Source of the DNA: Calendula officinalis
Lineage: Eukaryota > Streptophyta > Magnoliopsida > Asterales > Asteraceae
Length of the DNA: 64,000 nt
Reading direction: 5' to 3'
Assembly (NCBI GenBank): GCA_963853835.1
Contig: OY970825.1
Span: forward strand, 24,180,835 to 24,244,834
Under the pieces are notes generated by a model, which saw nothing but the letters and a program-made list of their open reading frames with translations, was not told the origin of the DNA and made no database searches. Shown piece by piece: positions 12,601 through 22,572 of the stretch (position 1 is its first letter; each line of letters opens with the position of its first letter). The position numbers were made by a program, and so were the translations under genes.

Positions 12601-13294
12601 CAATTTTCAAAACTAAGGACTAACCGTGCAATAAAGAAAGTCGAGGGATGAAATCCGTAATTTAATACAAACCATAGGGACTATTTATCAAATTTATTCA
12701 AAATATACTTCTTTGAAAACTTTCCTTATTTGGTAAAAGGTAGTAGTGTCCATACCCACTAACTATCTCTTTTAATATAGTGAAATGTCACATTTACCAT
12801 TACTTTTACTTTTAAACATCATTAAACTCACTTTAATCTAAATGTGTGGGACTTATCCCCCACTAATTATCCAATTTAATCTAATCTAACATTTTCATTA
12901 TAATCTTTTGCCTCAAAAAACATAAAACCTTAAATGTATCACTTATTTCGAAACGAAGGAAGTAATTAAATTTCAAGTAAATTACATAAATGGTCCATGT
13001 GGTTTACACGAAATTATAGATTTCACCCCTCGACTTCTTTATTATACGAAATTACCACTTTTTGCAACTAAACACACTTTTATTTATTTGCAGAGAATCA
13101 CGGAGAAGCAAAACAAAGTGGTGATAACGGATAGAATGTGGGCGAGAATGTTATCATCAACGAATCAACCGAGTTTTTTGAACACAAAAGATATAATCGA
13201 GTCAATAATGGATGAAGCACCACCAAATCAGTTACTGGATGACCAGGTGGCGGATAACGGTGTGGTGGTAGCTAAGGAAACGAGTGTTTGCTGA
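8037..13294 (+). CDS. PFK: ATP-dependent 6-phosphofructokinase, 13 exons, 537 aa
   Basis: Phosphorylates fructose 6-phosphate to fructose 1,6-bisphosphate in glycolysis. Exons: 8037-8285, 8743-8789, 8895-8934, 9062-9124, 9682-9819, 9917-10075, 10178-10231, 10328-10396, 10501-10630, 11178-11437, 11510-11558, 12158-12312, 13094-13294. All introns are GT-AG, and the joined frame has no internal stop. Visible motifs are TCGGLCPGLN (about residues 147-156), the nucleotide-loop GGDGT (237-241), PKTIDNDIP (265-273) with the catalytic Asp at about 269, MGRNSGF (312-318) and PESPFYLEG. GGDGT with the plant-type framework fits ATP-PFK better than the pyrophosphate-dependent enzyme. The first 70 residues are polar and basic without a clear plastid transit peptide, so I infer a cytosolic isoform. 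The start is the first ATG after an in-frame TAG at 8,022. Introns 4, 9, 11 and 12 carry MITE insertions. A possible AATAAA poly(A) signal is at 13,505. Exact isoform number unassigned. Confidence 0.95.
9175..9661. mobile_element. Micron-like MITE embedded in a (TA)n microsatellite, PFK intron 4
   Basis: About 390 bases (9,224-9,614) lie between two long TA arrays (about 9,175-9,223 and 9,615-9,661). The ends are imperfect inverted repeats: GTGGGATCC then GTGAGGACTC on the left, and the inverse of GGGTCCGGATCCGGTGAGG on the right. Poly-T/A runs and repeated GGATCATT words fill the interior. This organisation matches the Micron elements described in rice, which insert in TA microsatellites. 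It enlarges intron 4 but leaves both splice sites intact. Confidence 0.75.
10743..11098. repeat. Long-TIR MITE in PFK intron 9
   Basis: About 100 bases at each end are inverted copies of each other, built on TTTAGTACCCTGAACTTGG, GTTGACTAGGTC and TACCCTGAACTTGACAAAATG words. They would fold into a near-complete hairpin. There is no coding capacity. A second copy lies in intron 11. I could not settle the target duplication. Confidence 0.8.
11640..12105. repeat. Second copy of the same long-TIR MITE, PFK intron 11
   Basis: The ends repeat the intron 9 family: TTTTAGTACCCTGAACTTGG at the left, with its inverse CCAAGTTCAGGGTACTAAAA at the right. Internal ACATTAGAAGCAAATTACG also matches the intron 9 copy. 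It is split by an unrelated MITE at about 11,763-11,914, so this copy is the older of the two. Confidence 0.75.
11763..11914. repeat. MITE nested inside the intron 11 MITE
   Basis: An inverted-repeat element beginning GTAAATTACACAAAATGGTC and ending with the inverse sense of the same words (GACTATCCGTGCAATTTA). TGGTTTGCTAAAAGTTT and AACTTTTAGCAAACCAC face each other. Related words recur in PFK intron 12 and AP4S intron 2, so this is a locally common family. Confidence 0.7.
12440..13060. repeat. Cluster of MITE relics in PFK intron 12
   Basis: About 12,447-12,695 carries facing copies of CCTTGTGGTTTGTATGACAT and its inverse near 12,650-12,675. About 12,725-12,962 ends in CACTTATTTCGAAACGAAGG, like a Stowaway terminus. 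At 12,976-13,058 is a half element with GGTCCATGTGGTTTACACG. None has clean boundaries. Together they account for most of this 781-bp intron. Confidence 0.6.
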
Positions 13295-14153
13295 TCGGTG
13301 TCATGTGACTGGCACATGTGGTCTTGTTTTATTTATTGTTATTTAGGGTTGCAATAAGCAAGTGTTGGATCACTCAAAAGTATATATTATATGGTTAAGG
13401 TTGGTTGGTTGGTTGGTTGGTATAAAAGGGATATATATATCCGTTGCAGATTTTGATGGTCTCTGAATAAGGAGATGCGTTTTTTCATGTAATTGTTGTG
13501 CTTGAATAAAATAACTGTGTACTTTTTAACGTTTTTGATGAATCGTTATTGCAGTAGATGTATTTAGTTTTAGTTTTTGTAACATTTTTGACATGTTTGT
13601 AATTAAATTCTCAGTCTCATTTTTAATTCTTATAAGGAAAAAAAATCCGACCATAGAGGTTCACCCGTGCCGATTCCATACTACCCGCAAAATGGACCTG
13701 TTGATTCTACGAATATTGGGACAATCTAACTAAAAATCACGTTGAATCAATAACTAAAAACCACGTTGAATCAATAACTAAAAACCACGTTGATTCAAGA
13801 ATACCATGGATTTGGGTCTTTAAAACATGTTCGACTCAAGAACACAAATTCGGAAAAGAAAAATCAAATTTCATAAACACTTAAAATGATCATTACACAA
13901 ACGCAACTTGAATAAGGTCTAGAATTTCAAATGGGAAAAAAAAAAAAATACAAATGGTCATAAACAGACTATACCACAAGACAGTCCAAAATAATAAAAA
14001 TAAAATATAAAAATGTATATAAGTGGCTCCTTTCTACATTTGAGCTTGCTCTCGTGGTCTCCTTGAAATTAGTCAAGCAAGCCTAAACCCAGATTACCAA
14101 GAAGAAGAAGAAGAAAGACAATTGCTGCTTGCTCGAGTAAATTGATAAAAGGG
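13295..14153. other. PFK 3' region and intergenic spacer
   Basis: Contains the probable PFK 3' untranslated region, with AATAAA at 13,505-13,510 and a (TTGG)n run near 13,405-13,420. A 22-base unit, AACTAAAAACCACGTTGAATC, is repeated about three times at 13,726-13,800. No other gene is seen. Confidence 0.5.
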
Positions 14154-14160
14154 AAAAAAA
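14154..14160 (-). terminator. Pol III T-run after tRNA-Asn
   Basis: Seven A on the plus strand, hence seven T on the sense strand, begin six bases past the tRNA 3' end. This is the usual RNA polymerase III stop signal. Confidence 0.8.
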
Positions 14161-14166
14161 TATGGT

Positions 14167-14190
14167 CGCTAGAAGGAGGGCTTGAACCTC

Positions 14191-14223
<33 letters not shown>

Positions 14224-14240
14224 AACTGAGCTATTCCAGC
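14167..14240 (-). tRNA. tRNA-Asn (anticodon GTT)
   Basis: The minus-strand sequence folds as a 74-nt tRNA. The acceptor GCTGGAA pairs with TTCTAGC (one G-U), the discriminator is G, and the D-arm contains AGCTCAGTTGGTTAGAGC. The anticodon loop CTGTTAA gives GTT (14,206-14,204), and the T-arm carries GGTTCAAGCC. There is no intron and no encoded CCA. The internal A and B boxes are intact and a T7 run follows, so it looks functional. It lies about 200 bp upstream of AP4S on the opposite strand. Confidence 0.97.
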
Positions 14241-14436
14241 TACACTGTTACACATTGTATTAGAAGTTTATATTTATCTTTACCACTAAATATATCTCTC
14301 GCTTACCTTCAAATTACTTCAAACAAACAGTTGATGAATCAAATCATCAATCCCTTGTGATTTATAGCACTGATTAAAACAAAGAGATCATCGATCGCAT
14401 AGAATTGATTTGTCGATTTTGATTCTGATTCTGATT

Positions 14437-16055
14437 ATGGGGATCAGATTCATTCTGATGGTGAACAAACAAGGCCAGACCCGTCTTGCCCAATATTACG
14501 AATACCTAACCCTAGAAGAACGACGAGCTCTCGAGGGTGAAATTGTTCGCAAGTGTCTTGCTCGTAACGAACAGCAGGTAATTTCTTGCTAATTTCCCTA
14601 TATAATTGCCAAATTATAAACTACTATGTTGATTTGTTAGCTCACAGTGGATCTACGCATGGAATTTAATCGGTCAATTTTACGCTTAGGATGCATAATT
14701 AGATGATGAAACTGGAGATACAGTGTGTCATTAGGTCAATTGGCTGTGGATCAAATAGATTACTCAAAGTAATTAGTTTAAAATCAATTTATGCATGATA
14801 TTCAGTCTCTTGATTGTATGTTTAGGATGCATATATACAGGATTGAGTGAGATATAAATCGCAGTATGTTAATTGATGCATTTGTGTAATTGAAATTATT
14901 TGTTTGGTAATCAAAGCACTCTGAAACAATCAGATTCAGACTTCTGAAAGAACTTGAGTGCAATGGTTCCCAAAGCACCCTGCCAAAATTAGATCCTTTT
15001 AGTTATAGATTGCTTCAGAGTGATCATTGTGACTTGAATGATCATAAATTCATAAGCAGTATAAGATAATCAGTTTTTGCTAAACTTTCAAGATGCACAT
15101 CCAAACAGCCCCTTACTATAGTTGCACCATGTTTTAAAGATATTATAAAAATCATGTCTTACAAAAGGGCAACTTGATTTAAATATCACTTTCGGTTTAT
15201 ATGTTTTATACTATGTTAATGACATCTTTTTCACTTGCTTGAAAATAGTGTTCATTTGTTGAGCATCGGAACTACAAAATTGTGTATAGACGTTATGCTT
15301 CATTGTTCTTTCTCGTTGGAGTTGATAATGAAGAAGTAAGCCATCCCATCTCTTTCTCATTGCATCTTAATTAAAAAATAAGAGTAAATTACAAGGATGG
15401 TCCCTGAGGTTTACCCTAAATATCATGTATGGTCCCTGAGGTTTACCCTAAATTTCACATATAGTCATTTACTTTAAAAAGTTACATTGATAGTTCTTTT
15501 TTTGGAAACTTTTTGCACCTACAGTTGTTTAGTCAACATCTGTTATATATTTCAACAAAAAAAGGACTATCAGTCTAATTTTGTTGGACTATTGTTGTAA
15601 TTTTTTAACAGTATAATTTAACGAACGTTAGTATAAAGAACTGTAGGTGCAAAAGGTTTTCATAAAAAGGACTACTAGTGTAATCTTTTAAAGTAAAGGA
15701 CCATATGTGAAGTTTGGTGTAAACCTCAAGGACAATATGTTTACATCTATCTATTGTTGGTAGAACGAGCTTGCGATATTGGAATTCATTCATCTCTTAG
15801 TTGAAACTATGGACCGTCATTTTGGCAATGTGGTACGTTTTTGTGATATTTCATTTTTTGCACAAATAAAATATAATTTCTTGTTATAAATTAATGGTTA
15901 CATATTTTTGATATTTGAAGTGTGAATTGGACATAATGTTTCACTTGGAGAAAGCACATTTTATGCTAGAAGAAATGGTGATGAATGGGTGTGTTGTTGA
16001 AACAAGCAAGACTAATATACTCGCACCCATACAACTCATGGACAAAGCATCTTAA
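14437..16055 (+). CDS. AP4S: AP-4 adaptor complex subunit sigma, 4 exons, 143 aa
   Basis: The small chain of the AP-4 adaptor, a four-subunit coat that sorts cargo at the trans-Golgi network. Exons are 14437-14577, 15249-15335, 15764-15832 and 15921-16055, all joined at GT-AG and all in phase 0. The protein starts MGIRFILMVNKQGQTRLAQY, the conserved opening of sigma chains. It continues through RNYKIVYRRYASLFFLVG and ends at a TAA after about 143 residues, the length I expect for plant AP-4 sigma. RNYKIVYRRYASLFF and the absence of a C-terminal extension fit AP-4 rather than AP-1 or AP-2. Intron 2 holds a MITE. The gene is single in this window and apparently intact. Confidence 0.95.
15383..15757. 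repeat. MITE in AP4S intron 2
   Basis: GGTCCCTGAGGTTTACCCTA occurs twice in tandem at the left. Its inverse, TGGTGTAAACCTCAAGGAC, lies at the right, with TTACTTTAAAAAGTTACA facing its inverse inside. It fills the end of intron 2 and stops short of the acceptor at 15,763. The wording resembles the MITEs in PFK introns 11 and 12. Confidence 0.7.
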
Positions 16056-16374
16056 TTTTTCTTTTCTTTTTTTGTGAAATCTTTGTTGTAATCACCAAGT
16101 GTCTTTTTTTGTCGTTTTGAACTATGAAGTGTTGTTTTTTTGGCCGATTAATAATGATTTTGAGATTATGTTTGAATTTTTGTGTAGGGTTAAAGGATAT
16201 TCGAAATTTAGATGGGGAAGATTGTGGTAGGCTCATTCCTAGTTGACTATTCCAATGATTTTAACCTAATTTAGAGATTGTGGTAGCTCATTAAAAAAAA
16301 AAACATGAAACCAAAACACAACCTTTCCAAAATTTATAGTAATTAAAAATGGGATTTTCTAACTCATGCACTAA

Positions 16375-16534
16375 GGGCATAAGATAAGATGTAATTAATG
16401 AATCAAAAATTTCTATACATATTGAAAAAATGCATTTATTAAACATTAATGCAATCTATTTTTTACATCTACTAATTATTTTCGTGATTAGAAATGGTAA
16501 CATTGAGTTCATTAAATACTCTAATCTCATGTCC
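16375..16534. mobile_element. Tourist-like MITE
   Basis: Ends are GGGCATAAGATAAGATGTA on the left, with the inverse of GGACATGAGATTAGAGTAT on the right. They are bounded by TAA (16,372) and TTA (16,535). The flanking trinucleotide has diverged, so this is older than its neighbour. No coding sequence. Confidence 0.6.
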
Positions 16535-16537
16535 TTA

Positions 16538-17606
16538 GACCGTGCGGTATGGGCGAGATAACGGGGTCGTGGGGCTGAGGTGGCCTCTCGGCCACGCCGT
16601 GGTGCTCCGGGGAACACCGCCCCCCTACACGGCGTGGGGTGCGGTGGTGATGATCCGTGGGCACGGCAACGGAAGACAACGAGGGGGGAGCGAGGGATTT
16701 TCGACCGTTATATACACCCAACGGTCATATGACCGTTAATAATTAAAAAAAAAATTTTTTTTTTTATTTTTTATTTCCCCTATATATACACACACTATAC
16801 ATCTTTTTTTCTCACATCTTTACCATCTTTCTCTCTACAATCATTCTCTCTACAGTATTATTTTAATCACTACATTTAATCATGGATACCCCACCACCGT
16901 CGTCGTCAACATCATCGTCATCATCGTCATCATCCGACTCATACGAAATGGTTCTGATTGCGTATTGCGCGTCGCGTTTGAATGCACAGGCGGCGGAAAG
17001 TAGCACTGCCCGCTTCGACAGTAGGACGGCGAAGCTCAACCGTAATCGTGCCGCTGGACACTGACGTCTTTATCAAGATTATTTTGCAGATGATAGCGTT
17101 TATAACGATAGAGATTTCAAACGACGGTTTCGTTTGAGCAAAAATTTGTTCATGCGCATTTGTTCATTACGTGCCAGACGGTCCCCGAGAAACACTGTAT
17201 GTACCGGGAACCACTGAATATTTGCATAGGGTTGTTGACATTCGAGACAGTGCAACACACGAAAGACTTCAAGTCGACTTGGCGGAACATTTCTACAATA
17301 ACCGAAACCAAAACCCAAATGAAGACGATAATGAAGACGATAATGAAGACGATAATGAAGACGAAGAATAAAATTAATGTTATTTGTATTTTTATTAAAT
17401 TGTTAGTTGTATTTTTATTTAAATGTAATTTGTGTTTTTATTAAATTAAATGGAAAAGAAATGATGAGTTGGAAAAAAAATGGTGTGGGGTGGAGTGGTG
17501 GGTATTTCCTGGATAAAGTGGAGTGGTGTGGTGTGGTGTGGTTGCTGAGGTGGCGGATGATGTGGCAGAAAAAATGGGGTGGTGGTGGTGCCCATACCCC
17601 ATAGTC
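16538..17606 (+). mobile_element. Internally deleted PIF/Harbinger transposon
   Basis: Left end GACCGTGCGGTATGGGC and the inverse of right end GCCCATACCCCATAGTC match at 14 of 17 positions. Both sides carry TTA (16,535-16,537 and 17,607-17,609), the PIF/Harbinger target duplication. The interior holds both ends of a Harbinger-type (ALP1/HARBI1-like) gene but not its middle. It is GC-richer than its surroundings near the left end. Confidence 0.85.
16882..17371 (+). pseudogene. Harbinger-type transposase relic, middle deleted
   Basis: An ATG at 16,882 opens a serine-rich N-terminus, followed by SRTAKLNRNRAAGH and an in-frame TGA (17,062-17,064). The frame reopens as YQDYFADDSVYNDRDFKRRF, the conserved N-terminal segment of plant ALP1/HARBI1-like nucleases. 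It then jumps, in another frame, to a C-terminal part with HRVVDIRDSATHERLQVDL and an acidic NEDD repeat ending near 17,371. The DDE catalytic centre is missing: about 490 bases remain of a gene normally over 1 kb. The TGA probably arose by a CGA to TGA change at a CpG. Confidence 0.7.
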
Positions 17607-17609
17607 TTA

Positions 17610-19780
17610 GGGTATGAGTTAGCCAAACTCATTAAAAATTATAAAATATATCATATAAATAGGATATCCATCGACAGTGCAATTAGAGATGTTGGTTACA
17701 TATCGAGTAAAATTTTCTTAACTATAGTGACCCATTTTAACACTTACATATATTTAAACCTGTATAAACACGTACATACCATTTTTCTTAATGTTACATA
17801 AAAATAATGTGATATGTTTCTAGGCACGTTGTACATTTTTTAATGTAGAAGGTATAATTGATTTAATGTAAAGTCGTAAAGATGCTCCAAAATAGACCTT
17901 TGACTTTAAATCTATTGATAAAAAAAAGTTGATTTTTTACATAATACCTTCTTTCTTATTCCTAATCATATGTAATACGCTCTGTATTAGTAACAATAAA
18001 ATTGAAATCATTTTATGCTAAGTAATAAATCATGTTCTCTCATGTAAACAAAATAGTGGGCTATCTATTGTGACCAAGACAACAATCATTTTAAATATGG
18101 CAATTTACCTTTAAACCTTCTTTTCTTCATTGGTTTTATATAATAGAAAATAAGATTCCAAAATAATTATTTTTCGGTTACACGTAACTTCTATAAAAAT
18201 AGGTACAAATAGTTTTGGGTTTAGGATACCTATCATTTAAAAGAAATATAATATGAGTATTATTTAATACATAGTAATAAACTAATATACATAAGAAAAT
18301 ATATTTCAATAGAGTTTTCGAACAAAAGTTGTTTTTAAAAGAACTGATTTTGCAATCTAAAAAAGACTAGCAACACAACTTATTGATCGTCTATCTTCCT
18401 CCTATATATAAAACAGAACTTTTGATGCAAAATTGATTGAAATATCACTGTATTGTTAATATGAATTGATATGTACATTTTGCTTCAAAATATTATTTTT
18501 ATTTTCAGGATACTTAAAGTATTAAACTTGATAGGGGAACCATCTAAAAACATGTGGTATTGTCGTTTTGAAGTAATTATATGTCACTTTTTGGCTGTTT
18601 CTTATTGTTTAGACACCGCACAATAAATGCCATGATTCATAAAATTGGACCATTGTGTGTGTGTGAACAATATCAATTGTTCTGCAACTATTGTATGGTG
18701 TGTTTGTGGTGGTAGGTACGTTTGCATATAAGTGACTGTTCATATGTGGGTAGGTGTATACTTCTATTGGTGGGGACAAATTATGAAAAATCATGTGATC
18801 GAGTGATTTATATCATTTCAATTACGGTCAAGTGGGTGGTTTTTTATTTCATAAAATCATACATTATATTACATGTAAGTTTGTTGAAAGTTTTTTTCAA
18901 AACAGTCTTTTTACTTTCGGTTAGAAATCTGATTATCTATACATTACATCTTTCATAACTTTTATTTGAAGAGTTTGAATATTATTGTTATTGTTTTAAA
19001 CATTAGATTATATGTACGAGTGCTGAAAGTCTCACTGGAACAGAGTTGAGTGTGGTCCATAAACCAAACCAAAACCGATATAATTGAAAGCGAAAATGGT
19101 GCATTTTCACAACCGAAACCCAATTGATTACATGTTTTCGGATTTGGTTCAGTTTGTTTTGGTCCCGGTTAAATTTTTTAGCCAGAATGTTCATCCTTAT
19201 CCGAAAACCGTACCGAAACCAATATGACCGAAACCGAAAATGATTAATTTTCAAAACTAAAACAGGACTAATTACATGTTTTCAGTTCGGTTCGGTGTCG
19301 ATTGTTTTCAATTCGGTTCAGTATTTTTGGCCCAAATGCTCACCCCTACACTAGAAGTGGTCTCTTATCTATCTCAATCTTGAGTAGGTGTATAATTACA
19401 TACATCTTATCTATCTCATACCTCCCTTTTGAAAGATTGTGTATCGTTTTATTTAAACAATAGACTATATCTTATAAAATTATCTAAACTCTGTTAAATT
19501 AAAATGTGGTTTGATTTTACCTACAACTCTATTCGAAGGTTTGTATAAATTGTTATTTGAGAACTAAAGCCATGGATTTTATTAAGTTGGGTATCAAGAG
19601 GCACATACATTGGGATAAATGGAATTTAAATAATTAATCTTAAGCTATTACACATACAAATAACTGATTGGGTAGCAAAAAAATTATTATGAACAAAATT
19701 AACAACTCTAACAATTAATTCATACGAACACTAGAGAGTTGATATTTATTCCTTCAAAATACACCATAATATTGACCTTT
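17610..19780. other. Intergenic, with an ACCGAAACC-rich repeat
   Basis: No gene is recognised. About 19,020-19,350 is rich in CCGAAACCAA and TTCGGTTCGG words facing each other, and ends ATGCTCACCCCTAC. That end matches the hAT-MITE termini elsewhere in the window, so this is probably a degraded relative. The remainder is AT-rich spacer and the MIOX 3' flank. Confidence 0.5.
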
Positions 19781-21965
19781 TCACCATCTGAGTTTTTCCG
19801 GGAAATACTGAAAAAAGAACGAAAAAATAATCCAATTAAGTTAAAGTTTATTAAGAATTATACGAAATTATTTTCAAGATAATAGATCAAAAACAGAGTC
19901 TCACCTTTTCAATAAGGGATAAATAATATGGCTTGACTTTTTCAATATCGACACGAACTTTGCTTTTACTGTAAAGGTCATATTTACTGCAAGCAAATGT
20001 AATTTGTTAAATTAAATGCTAAAAAACTAATTATTGATATATCATATTAATAGTTTAATATATTAATATATCAATTAGGCTTACTTAAAGATGTGAAGCC
20101 ATTTCATGTTCTTAACATCCTCTTCGTTCATCAAATGTGTATAGGCTCCACAGTTATGCAATGCTGGCACGATCACATGGAATATAACGGTAAGAATCTG
20201 AATCTATCTAATACTTTATTTATTTTAAAATATAATAATAAATTTTAGCAACTTACGATATAAAGAATGGTAACGAATGATAAACAATGCTGCTTGTGGC
20301 AGAGTAGTTCCGTTTTCTTTGGCTACCTACAAATTTAAAATGTCCAAAAATAGGTTAAATCAAATTTAATGATCGTGTTTGTATGTTTGTCTAGTCTAAT
20401 TGTAAGAGCTCTTAAATGACTTATTAGATGTCACGGATTCAATCATTCCCTATGTAAATATTTACCAGATAATCATGGAAACTGGAAAAGTAAAAAACGG
20501 TCACAACAATAGTTAGGTCGCGTATATCACAAATATAAGCTCGGCTATCCTGGAAGCCTTATAAAAGGAATATATTTTTATTTTTTATTTTTTTAAATGT
20601 TTAGTCTTTTTGTGTGCCCATATTGGACTATATAGACCATTTGACACCTAAAGATAATAAGATTCGCAATAACATACCAAGTACATGTAGTCATCGTGAC
20701 CCCATGAAATCATCACATTCTCTAACCCGCACCCTTCGGTATAAATCCCGTTCTTAGTTTGATAAGCAGGATTGTTAATATCTTCGTTATCCTTGAAATA
20801 CTGCTCGATAAAAACAAAAAACAACTTTTAGTTTCGGACATTATTATAATTCGAAAAAACTATTATATTCCATACATTAAAAGTATACCTTGTGATGGAC
20901 GATTGATTCATCAAAAGCACACCCGAGAGGGTGTGTGTCACCTACAACTGCCCATTGTGGAAGCTCTCCGAATTGCGGAAGGAGCAAAACTTTCCCAAGG
21001 TCTACAATCCATTAAAAAAAATCATCATAAGAACTTAATAGTAATATACCATCAATGTGTGTATATATATATACAGATATAGATATATATACCATGAATA
21101 AGAGCAGTTAAGTGCAACCAATCTTCATTTGGGTAGTCTTTCCTAATGGCTTCGGCCGTTTGCAACAAATGCTCAATTTGTGGTTCATCTAAATCGGGAT
21201 CGCTATCGTCTACTACTTCGTTTAGTAATTCACAACATTCCCATATACTCATCTCTAGCTTATCGAGTTTCTTATACTCTTCTCTCATTTTCTTCACCTA
21301 CATTATTACCATCCACATTTCTATTATTTTTATAACTTTCACAAATATTAAGAGATAAATAAACAAATGATCATCATAATGCATGCTTACAAAGTTATAA
21401 GTTTGATGAATGTGGTTCATCCTGTAGAATTCCTCAACTTGCTTCTTTCTTTCGCTCTCGGCATCATAATCTCTGTAAGGAACAGATCGATTCGGTTTTG
21501 TTACAAAAAAAACGATTTTTTATTTTTTTAACAGTAGAACACACACACACACACTCTCTAAACTACTTTTAAATTTACACTATTTTGTCCACTGCGGGAC
21601 TGAACCCATAACCACAGGGCAATGGTGAACATATTCCAACACATTATATCGTTAGGCTACAAGCAATTTGGTAACTGATACTTAGTTTCAAAAAAACAAA
21701 CCTGAAAGTGTGACCAAATGCATTGATTTCTGGTGCATCAAAACCACCATTAGCCACATCATTAGGCTCTATAAACCCTCCATCAAGTACCAAATCATTG
21801 TTATCACAGATATGGTTTTTGTCTTCCACCACTTGAGAATCTACATTATGTTATAATTGTGATGTTAATTACAACATAAAACCAAAACTAATTAATTATA
21901 TATATTAAGTAATTAACACTAATCGAAAACTTACCGGGTACCGATTGCTCAATGCAAACAGTCAT
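19781..21965 (-). CDS. MIOX: Myo-inositol oxygenase, copy A, 10 exons, 316 aa
   Basis: Oxidises myo-inositol with O2 to D-glucuronate at a di-iron centre, feeding UDP-glucuronate for cell-wall sugars; cytosolic. Exons in coding order: 21965-21935, 21840-21702, 21472-21391, 21297-21093, 21001-20889, 20800-20678, 20326-20257, 20163-20085, 19986-19905, 19807-19781. All joins are GT-AG and the frame is open throughout. Length is normal for plant MIOX. Iron ligands by family alignment: His127 in IEHLLQTAE, His152-Asp153 in LTALIHDLGK, His225 in SWGHDDYMYL, His251 in IRYHS and Asp284 in NKYDLYSK. The protein ends YFPEKLRW. Introns 2 and 6 contain SINE-like relics. It is the paralogue of the gene at 59,652-61,653, with every intron at the same codon position. 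Nothing suggests loss of function. Confidence 0.96.
20390..20545 (+). repeat. tRNA-derived SINE relic in MIOX-A intron 6
   Basis: TAGTCTAATTG fits the Pol III A box. About 50 bases on, GGATTCAATC approximates a B box. This spacing and wording are typical of plant SINE heads, but there is no clean tail or target duplication. It could be chance. Confidence 0.35.
21545..21665 (-). repeat. tRNA-derived SINE relic in MIOX-A intron 2, antisense
   Basis: On the minus strand TAGCCTAACGATATAATG resembles the A-box segment of the SINE at 22,360. ATGGGTTCAGTCCCGCAGTG carries a one-base-shortened B box. It is bounded on one side by a CA repeat. The tail is not clear. Confidence 0.5.
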
Positions 21966-22054
21966 TTTGATTTATGATAAACGATGTTAACAAGAGATTA
22001 TTGAGAAATCTAGATTTGGTTTTGTGTTGACAATGAATGATGAAAAATGGAGTG

Positions 22055-22063
22055 TTTTTTATA
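22055..22063 (-). promoter_or_regulatory. Probable TATA box of MIOX-A
   Basis: The minus strand reads CTATAAAAAAC about 95 bases before the start codon. The paralogue has the same core at 61,713-61,721, and neighbouring bases (AGAGAGG, CCTT) also match, which supports a real core promoter. Confidence 0.6.
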
Positions 22064-22359
22064 GTGTTTTAAGAGAGGCCCTTTCTTGCAAATTGGAGAA
22101 GTTGAAAGCCCTTAATTGAAAATAATATTTATTTTATTAATCAAATTTTTATGGCTGCTATGACGTTCCAGAAAAATAATATCTATCGTAATTACAAATT
22201 AGACCCTCTTCTTGTACCTAATTTGGATTTTGTCCAAAAGTTTCTATTCATTGTTTCAACTACCACCTTACCCCTTCCAAACATTTGTAAACTTTCACAC
22301 CGGCGTACACATGATATTCTTCCCTCCAATATTATTTTATCGATAGATTATATTAAGTA

Positions 22360-22554
22360 TCCAAGGCTTCTAGCCTAGTGTTATAAGGTGTTGTCCATGA
22401 TCCATTGGTCATGGGTTCAAGTCCCGTCATGGACTTTGGTGGTGGGATCTATTCCCTATAGGTGGAAGGTTTGAGGGAAGGCATACTACCCCTTGTGGAT
22501 GTCACTGTCTATACTCGAACCACTAACTTACTAACTTGCCGTTCAGAAAAAAAA
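22360..22554 (+). mobile_element. tRNA-derived SINE with 18-bp target duplication
   Basis: About 195 bases starting TCCAAGGCTTCTAGCCTAG, with a tRNA-like head: A-box region TAGCCTAGTGTTATAAGG and B box GGTTCAAGTCCC. It ends in an A8 run. It is flanked by exact copies of GATAGATTATATTAAGTA (22,342-22,359 and 22,555-22,572). The perfect duplication suggests a recent insertion, about 400 bases upstream of MIOX-A. Confidence 0.9.
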
Positions 22555-22572
22555 GATAGATTATATTAAGTA

